From the NCBI GenBank assembly GCA_021307315.1, contig JAJSPD010000078.1, positions 62,001 through 126,000 on the forward strand: a stretch of DNA of 64,000 bases, given 5' to 3'. The stretch is from Bisporella sp. PMI_857 (Eukaryota > Ascomycota > Leotiomycetes > Helotiales > Helotiaceae). The position numbers and the translations under genes are program-made. Numbering within the stretch: position 1 is the first letter of the stretch; every line of letters starts with the position of its first letter. Shown one piece after another: positions 57,786 through 64,000 of the stretch. The notes under the pieces are model-generated. The model saw only the letters and a list, made by a program, of their open reading frames with translations. It ran no database searches and was not told the origin of the DNA.

Positions 57786-58332
57786 ATATAAGCTTACGCG
57801 TGTTCGTCTTAGTAGATTTTTTAGCACAATAAACAACACGAACTAAACTTGTCTTTTAGGTTTGTGTCTGAAGTGGAAATGAAATGTTGAGTGAGTTCAT
57901 CAGTGGAATGCTTATGATTAGCCTAAGGCTAGAGCCAGTTGTAAGTTTCTATGTCGCGTTTGCTTGTGTCACAACGTTGCTACTGATATTATAAACTGTG
58001 CTTTTTCTGCTTTTCTGCTTTTCCAGTATGTATTATTTCTTTTCTGAGAACTCAGGTATACTTTTTTGAGTAAGTACGATTTCAAGTGCTTCTAATCACA
58101 GTTTACGAAAGAAGGAATTCCTTTGGCCTCCCTATATTGATAATTTGTGTATGTATTTCCTAATTGGAATAGCTTCCCCGCATTGCTGGCCTTGGCAGCA
58201 ACAGGCACCGTAACTTAAGCTTAAGCTTTAAGCTTAACGTCATCCAATCCCAATTACCGCGAGGGCAGACCTCAACAATCAAGGCCTGCATATTCCCCTT
58301 CATCAAGCGCATCAACGGTGAAAATCATCAAA
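57786..58332. other. Intergenic region with AAGCTTAA repeats
   Basis: 550 bases upstream of the M13 peptidase. At 58213-58236 there are three closely spaced AAGCTT palindromes within CTTAAGCTTAAGCTTTAAG. I see no gene. Confidence 0.55.
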
Positions 58333-61300
58333 ATGGCTGAGCCAGAAAACCAGCCTGCTAGCTCTACAGAACGAACGCCACTGCTTGGGGATGGAAATGG
58401 GCAGGAGGCTTACCATCCCAGTGAAAGCGAGACCCGCACAAAAAAGGCGGCAAGGTGGCTCATAGATCATGCTGTGATTCTATGTGTTACCCTTTTGTTG
58501 GTTGCTGTTATCGTTATCTTAGGCGTATTCTTCGGAGGTAATGGCAATCTGTACCACGTTCACAGTTCTCTAGTGACAATATCCCAACAGTTTATCGTTC
58601 AAACAAGCCATCCACAGAGTCTCAAGTGAGTAGAAGCTATCATACATTGTAAGGACCTAGCTAAAGGCCAATATAGCTTTGCCTGACGCCAGCGTGTATT
58701 CACGCTTCTTCGGAAATTCTTCACAACCTATCCCCGAATTATCAGAACATTGATCCTTGCACAGACTTTGAACAATTGACTTGTGGAGGGTGGAGTGAGC
58801 GGCATGATTTACGACCTGACCAAGGAGATGCATTCACTGGCACCTTCATGGGGGAGAATTCACAGACATTACTGCGGCACATATTAGAGGCACCATACCC
58901 TCAGGATTCCAAGCACTCAAGCTTTTCTCCTGCACAGCTTGTCAAAACATTTGCATCTGCAGATCAAGACAACTTCAATAAATTAAAGGCTGCCTATGAT
59001 GCCTGTATGGACGAAGAAAGAGTTAAGAAAGTTGGTGTTAAACCATTGCTTGAACATCTGCACCAGGTGGCAGATTTATACCCTCTTGAAAAGTCGAAGT
59101 CGAAGCAAAGCGATCTCTCAGATACAATCCTTCATCTAGCAAAGCATTTAGCTGTCACAGGTTTGGTTTCACTCGGAGCTAATGCTGATGATAAAGATCC
59201 CGACGTTGTTGTCGTGCAAATCGACCCGCCATACAGCATTGGTTTGCCGGCAAAAGACTATTATAGTGACAACGATGTAGTGTATGACTAAAATCGGATC
59301 AATATAGACTGGGTAATGCTTACACTATTGCAGACAAAAATATGAAAACACACTTGCTCAAATTATTGAGAACATCCATCCGTACATGCCCCACCCAACT
59401 ATATTTTTTTCTACGAGAGAACCCAATGATCCAAAGTTTTGCTCTAATTAGTAGCTAATCTGATTTTACACTAGATTATCCGCTGGAAATGGAAATAACC
59501 ACTCAACAGTGCTGGCACATGATGTGGTGGAGTTTGAGAAGCTGCTGGCTGCTGCATCACCAAATGCAGAGGATAGAAACGATGTTACCAAGTACTACAA
59601 CCCATTATCTTTGAAAGATGCAACCATGCTTGCGCCAGAGGTCGATTTGGCAAAGATAATCAACAATCTTGCACCTGCAGACGTAAAGACGAGTCGCGTG
59701 ATAGTCAAGTCGCCACAGTACTTGAGGGATCTGTCCAAAATATTATCTAATACTTCCCGGGATATCTTACAAACTTATTTCATATGGAAGGTTATTCAGA
59801 ATTATGCCTCCGTAGTTGAGGCAGAGGAAATCAAACCGTATTCGAGGGTGAGCAAATTAACCTGATATCCACATTTGCCTTCCGCGGGACAGGATAAGCT
59901 CGCAAGACTATGCATGGAGAGAATCCACCGGGCTAGGTAGAATTTACGTGCTAACCCTTGTGTTATCTAGTTCAGCAACGAGCTTGAGGGCAAAGTAGAT
60001 TTACCCAGGAATCTTAGGAGCGCTTTGCTGATGAAGTATAGAACCCAGAGTCGACCCCGGAAAGGTGGCGGACTTGTGTTACACAAATCGACAACGCTTA
60101 TGACCCTAACGCTGGACTCGGCTGGATTCTCAGCCGCTTCTTTGTAGAAAAGGCATTTTCAGAAAGCGCAAAGCAGTTCGGTGATCAGATTGTCTCTGAT
60201 ATCAAAGATCAGTTCATAGAAAAGCTGAAGTCCTTAGACTGGATGGACGCAGACACTAAAACGTTAGCTATTGAGAAAGTCCATCAGATTATACAGAAAG
60301 GTGAGTAGCCTATGTGGCATGCAAGACAAAAAGTTCATTGCTGACTAAATTTCCTCAAGTTGGCTATCCAACTACCTCGCCTAATATTATGAATGCAGAG
60401 TCTCTAAAGAAGTTTTATGAATCTGTGAGCTTGTCCTCGTGCAAGACGATAGGTCGTTGTAATGACTTCAGTTTAGGTCGAAATCAACTCTTCTACATTC
60501 TTCGAAAACACCATTGAACTAAACCGTTTCGGAGTGGCGGCAGAATGGTCCACTCTGGGGAAGCCAGTGGACAAGAACGCATGGCAAATGACTGTACCTA
60601 CTGTAAGCCTTGTCCTTTTATATACGTGCAGCAGTTTTTAATATATATTCCTATACCTACACATGCTAAACACATTGTACGTAGGTAAATGCTTACTACA
60701 ACCCTCCTGGAAATGAGATCGTATTCCCAGCTGGCATCATGCAATTCCCAGTCTTCGACGTCAACTTGCCACAATACCTTAGCTACGGTGCGTTCGGATC
60801 TGTTTCAGGACATGAATTGTCCCACGCTTTCGATTCTACAGGGCGTCATTATGATCAGAATGGCAACTATACCGACTGGTGGACAGATAAGACTGTCGCT
60901 GGTTTCACACAACGTGCAGATTGCTTTGTTGAGTAAGTTGTAATTATGCTCTTTTTATATAAAGCTGCTAACAATTTTTTGCAAAAAAGCCAGTACCACA
61001 ATTATACCATCCCAGGGCCTGACGACAAGCCCTTACATGTGAATGGGAAGCTTACTTTGGGCGAAAACATTGCTGAGTGCGTTTCTCCTTTGATTCATCC
61101 CGTTTTCTCAAATTCCCTAAGTCCCAGACATTTCAAAATACAATCTCAAGGACGGAAACACTCATGACTTCCCTGATATTTTCTGAGGTCAGACAGCTAA
61201 TTTCTTTCATAGTGCTGGTGGAGTTGCAGCTGCATTCGCTGCATGGAAGAAGCGCCAGAAGGAGACCCCCAACCAGGATCTACCAGGCTTGGAAGCATTC

Positions 61301-61643
61301 ACGCAGGAGCAACTCTTTTTCGTAGGATATGGCAGTTGGTGGTGCGGAAAGAGCAGAAAGGGAGCAGCCATCAGTACGCTTTCCTCATAGCACCCCTTTT
61401 ATCTACGTTCAGACTATGAAACCTCAGTAGCGGCGAGAAATCGCGACTGACTTGAATTTTTTAGGCCGAATATACACCGATCCACATGCACCGAAAGTAA
61501 GATTTCCAGATCTGGAATGTTGTCCCTGACAAGCACTAACTATCATATAGTGGGCGCGCATCCTCGGAACGATGGCGAACTCCAAGGACTTCAAGGAGGC
61601 TTTTAGCTGTCCGGTCAAGGAGCCCGTTTGTGAGCTCTGGTAG
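58333..61643 (+). CDS. M13 family zinc metallopeptidase (endothelin-converting enzyme/neprilysin-like), type II membrane protein
   Basis: Ectoenzyme cutting small peptides. Fourteen exons (58333-58537, 58591-58625, 58677-59281, 59334-59381, 59475-59847, 59971-59994, 60042-60300, 60360-60424, 60477-60602, 60685-60932, 60990-61076, 61213-61373, 61465-61496, 61551-61643) give exactly 786 residues. The cytosolic head carries ERTPLLGD, a dileucine-like signal. One membrane helix spans about 43-67. Then comes the luminal domain with CLTPAC and DPCTDFEQLTCGGW. Zinc ligands are His623 and His627 in GHELSH, plus Glu688 in ENIADAGG. The end CPVKEPVCELW is the usual M13 terminus with its conserved Cys and Trp. 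GHELSH has Ser where Thr is more common. Very high intron number, with exon 6 only 24 nt. Vacuolar or cell-surface location is an inference. Confidence 0.93.
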
Positions 61644-64000
61644 CAGAATTGTCAGGGTTATACCTTTACCCATATTTTCTCGGGTAGCACAGGCACATGA
61701 TTGTCATCATCGAGCAATATATATCTCTTTCTGTCAATGCCGAAATTATGGTCAATGGCCAAACCTCCAAAGACCCTGTGTTCCTCGCTAAGATACCATG
61801 TGCCTGTCGGACGTGATTTTCCCATGAGAAATTATGCCTAGAAAATCAATATTATAAACGATGTGCATTCTCCTGGGTAATACCTTGAACGACACCCATC
61901 CCAAGATATTATCTTACCTTCGCAGCCTTGATATGCGCTTGCAAAGCTTAAATGTACGTGTCCTTCATAACAATCAATCAATGCTGGCAGGACGCTTCGC
62001 CTTTCTCATGGAAAGCGAACGTGAAGCAGGAAGGAACTCGCACATGGGCGCGGATATAGTGCTTCCATCTCTAGGAATGCTCCCGTGAGAAAGATGATGT
62101 TAACCACTACCCGTATTCTGCGCATCTTTTTAGACCGGGCAAGCAAAGGCCCAAATCTGCTCGTCAAGGAACTCTACCCATCATCTCACACCCGGGCTAC
62201 AATGATCAAATTGAGGAACCATCCGGCTTAGGCGACGAAAGGATGTCGTTAGAAAGATCCTAATTGGGCCTAGCTAGCGAAGAGTGTTGCTGAACAGAGT
62301 TTTACTACCAAGCATGCGCGCTTTGACTTGCCGGTTTGTGGTGGTTGAAGGAAAACACGAGAGAGGTTGTCAACGGTGGCGCAGGCGCCGCGTGGCTGAT
62401 CTGACAGATCGCGTCTTGTTTGGGGGAGATCGGTCAGGGTCTAGATCGTGGGAGTCGGGGAGTGGCTGTGTTGATCGTGGGGAATTCAGGTTATCGATAA
62501 GGTAAGGCTGGCGCGGCTGGCTCGTTGTGGGATAGGAAGAGATCAGATGGTGTGGCCTTCATTTGAAAATAGTCGAAAGGGGACACCGGATTCTTTATTG
62601 GTAGGACCTATCGACGGGGAATAGGTATGCGAAGGTTTACATTACAGTCCATTACGGTAAAGTCTAGTAAAGTCACAAACATGCTGGATGCTGGCGGGTA
62701 TACGCGATCCTGGCAGGAAGACGTATGTTTGCCGATCTTCAGCCTTTTTCGGAACGCCCGGATATAGGAGTTGCAAAGTCTTTGTTGATCACAAGTCCAC
62801 TACGACGCATAAAACCAGTAATTTGTAAAGCTCTTCAAGGCGCTTCCAAGGTTTTTTTCTCGAAAGCTTGAAAGAATATTCTAAAGTTCTTTTTGGCCGA
62901 GGATCTGCATCTCGTCTGCGGATATTCTTACCAGGCGACATCGGTTCGTGGCAACCATGGATCATGACTTGATAGATCACCCGGTAAAGCGTGGAAATCA
63001 CGTCTCTCAAGCCGGCAGCCAGTGAAATGATAATTTCCGACGGGACGGCACCCAAACTCAAGATTCTCTCGGGAGAAGATCGGCAATTGAAATCATTAGC
63101 GTGCTAGTAACCGGCTGCGATATGCCACAATCACATTGATGCAAAACATCATCATGAAAAAGATTAGAACGTGGGTGATATGATCGACAATAAGGCGTCC
63201 GATATGAGGACTACGTAGCCGGGTCCTCAGATCTGTTCGGCTCTGCGGACAACTTAGCAAAAACCTAGAAGCAATTTGTCGCGAGCATATCTTTCCTAGC
63301 GGGTTTTTCAGGCGACTCTTGGAGCTGACTAATGAAGCACGAGAGCAAGTCATTGCGAGGTTGGCGAGAGTTGCTTTTGAAGGAAGAGTTGACTTTCAAG
63401 CATTTTCACAAGGCATCAATGCAAAACCGACCACCTCGAGCAAATTTGGTTCAAGAGGTCCCTGTTGTCTGATGTGTTCCGGTCAGCTTTGCGATATTCA
63501 AGACGTTACACGTGATTTATTCCACTATTGGTGTCTTGTACAACCTTGGGTTGGGAGCGGCTCGCTGCAGATCGAGTTAAACTGTATTCGTTAGGCTGCT
63601 GTGTCTAAAGAAATAATCCACTGATGCTGTGGTGTAGGCTCGCATGGAAATCGGTAGACTTGTAAGAGCTTGTGCCATGATATTGGAACGTGATGTCGAT
63701 ATTTGGACAGAGCGAGCAGGTTTCATGACAGATTCCAGCTCGATCGATGGCTGACGAGGAATAGCGATTGTGATTACTGATATGTCCACCAATCTCTAAA
63801 TGGAAGCCACAGGTCTGGTCTCAGGGTATGCGGCATCTAGGTTGTTTTCTAGCATATAAGCACGGTCTATCATCGAACTCTCAGTTGGTGCCTAACAGAG
63901 AATTGAGGAAATCGTAGCTCCGACCGCTTTTTCTTGTGCAGGCACGAACGTTGCAGCTTCAAGTGCGTGTCCTCGACCTTGTCTGCAAGCGCACGGAGTT
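61644..64000. other. Gene-poor end of window
   Basis: 2.35 kb with no confident gene. Frames at 61861-62088, 62284-62505 and 62789-63061 lack motifs. One longer coding-like stretch is listed separately at 63210-63594. Confidence 0.45.
63210..63594 (+). other. Possible coding fragment, unidentified
   Basis: Open without an ATG from about 63210 to the stop at 63594. It reads LSKNLEAICREHIFPSGFFR, then LLELTNEAREQVIARLARVA, then FEGRVDFQAFSQGIN. Composition and helix-like periodicity look protein-coding for the first 75 codons, then become unconvincing. A second stretch in the window's last 400 bases (MEIGRLVRACAMILERDVDIW) could be another exon. I do not recognise a family. It may be a gene remnant or part of a gene leaving the window. 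Confidence 0.3.

Overview
The window is nuclear DNA from a filamentous ascomycete (Pezizomycotina). The evidence is short introns of about 43-60 nt with GT(A/G)NGT donors and CTAAC/CTGAC-like branch points in almost every gene, fungus-specific families (Zn2Cys6 factor, 2EXR, fungal rhodopsin-like membrane protein, NAD-GDH of about 1,100 residues), and a 70-nt tRNA-Gly. I lean towards a leotiomycete-like fungus, but that is an impression and not proven by anything here. Exon borders were chosen by eye so that splice signals, reading frame and family motifs all agree. For most genes the exon lengths sum exactly to a multiple of three.

Layout. 0-8 kb: two MFS transporters tail to tail, a 2EXR-domain gene and a small secreted helical protein. 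9.7-16.1 kb: an amidase with a complete Lys-Ser-Ser triad, an acidic repeat protein, and a class III (GABA-type) aminotransferase. 18.4-33.4 kb is a compact housekeeping block: tRNA-Gly(CCC), GET4, a small conserved acidic protein, the decapping nuclease RAI1, a malic enzyme, a Cys-rich hypothetical protein, an FHA-domain kinase, ribosomal protein eL41 (25 residues), Pol I subunit RPA49 and a 71-residue Cys-rich tail protein. 34-41 kb: kynureninase and NAD-specific glutamate dehydrogenase, divergent across 1.5 kb. 45.8-48.6 kb: a Zn2Cys6 regulator of the CTF1-beta/FarB type. 58.3-61.6 kb: a 14-exon M13 metallopeptidase with an N-terminal membrane anchor.

The right half also holds a decaying compartment between about 41 and 58 kb. 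It contains a zinc alcohol dehydrogenase pseudogene with stops, frameshifts and an internal deletion. It contains an unidentified long gene interrupted in frame by three TAG codons and followed by a TAA, all explainable by C-to-T change at CpA, as RIP would make. It also contains a fungal-rhodopsin membrane protein with one frameshift, head to head with a 5'-truncated and frameshifted FAD-linked oxidase. These lie among long gene-poor stretches with homopolymers and microsatellites, while the housekeeping block is intact.

Functionally the intact genes are mostly nitrogen and carbon metabolism (amidase, aminotransferase, kynureninase, NAD-GDH, malic enzyme), RNA and ribosome synthesis (RAI1, RPA49, eL41), tail-anchored protein insertion (GET4) and signalling (FHA kinase, CTF1-type factor). 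I see no CRISPR array, no intact mobile element and no clear biosynthetic cluster. The most unusual things are the TAG-interrupted gene, an 8-nt micro-exon in RAI1, two GC-AG introns, and very small intron-split genes that open-reading-frame scans miss.
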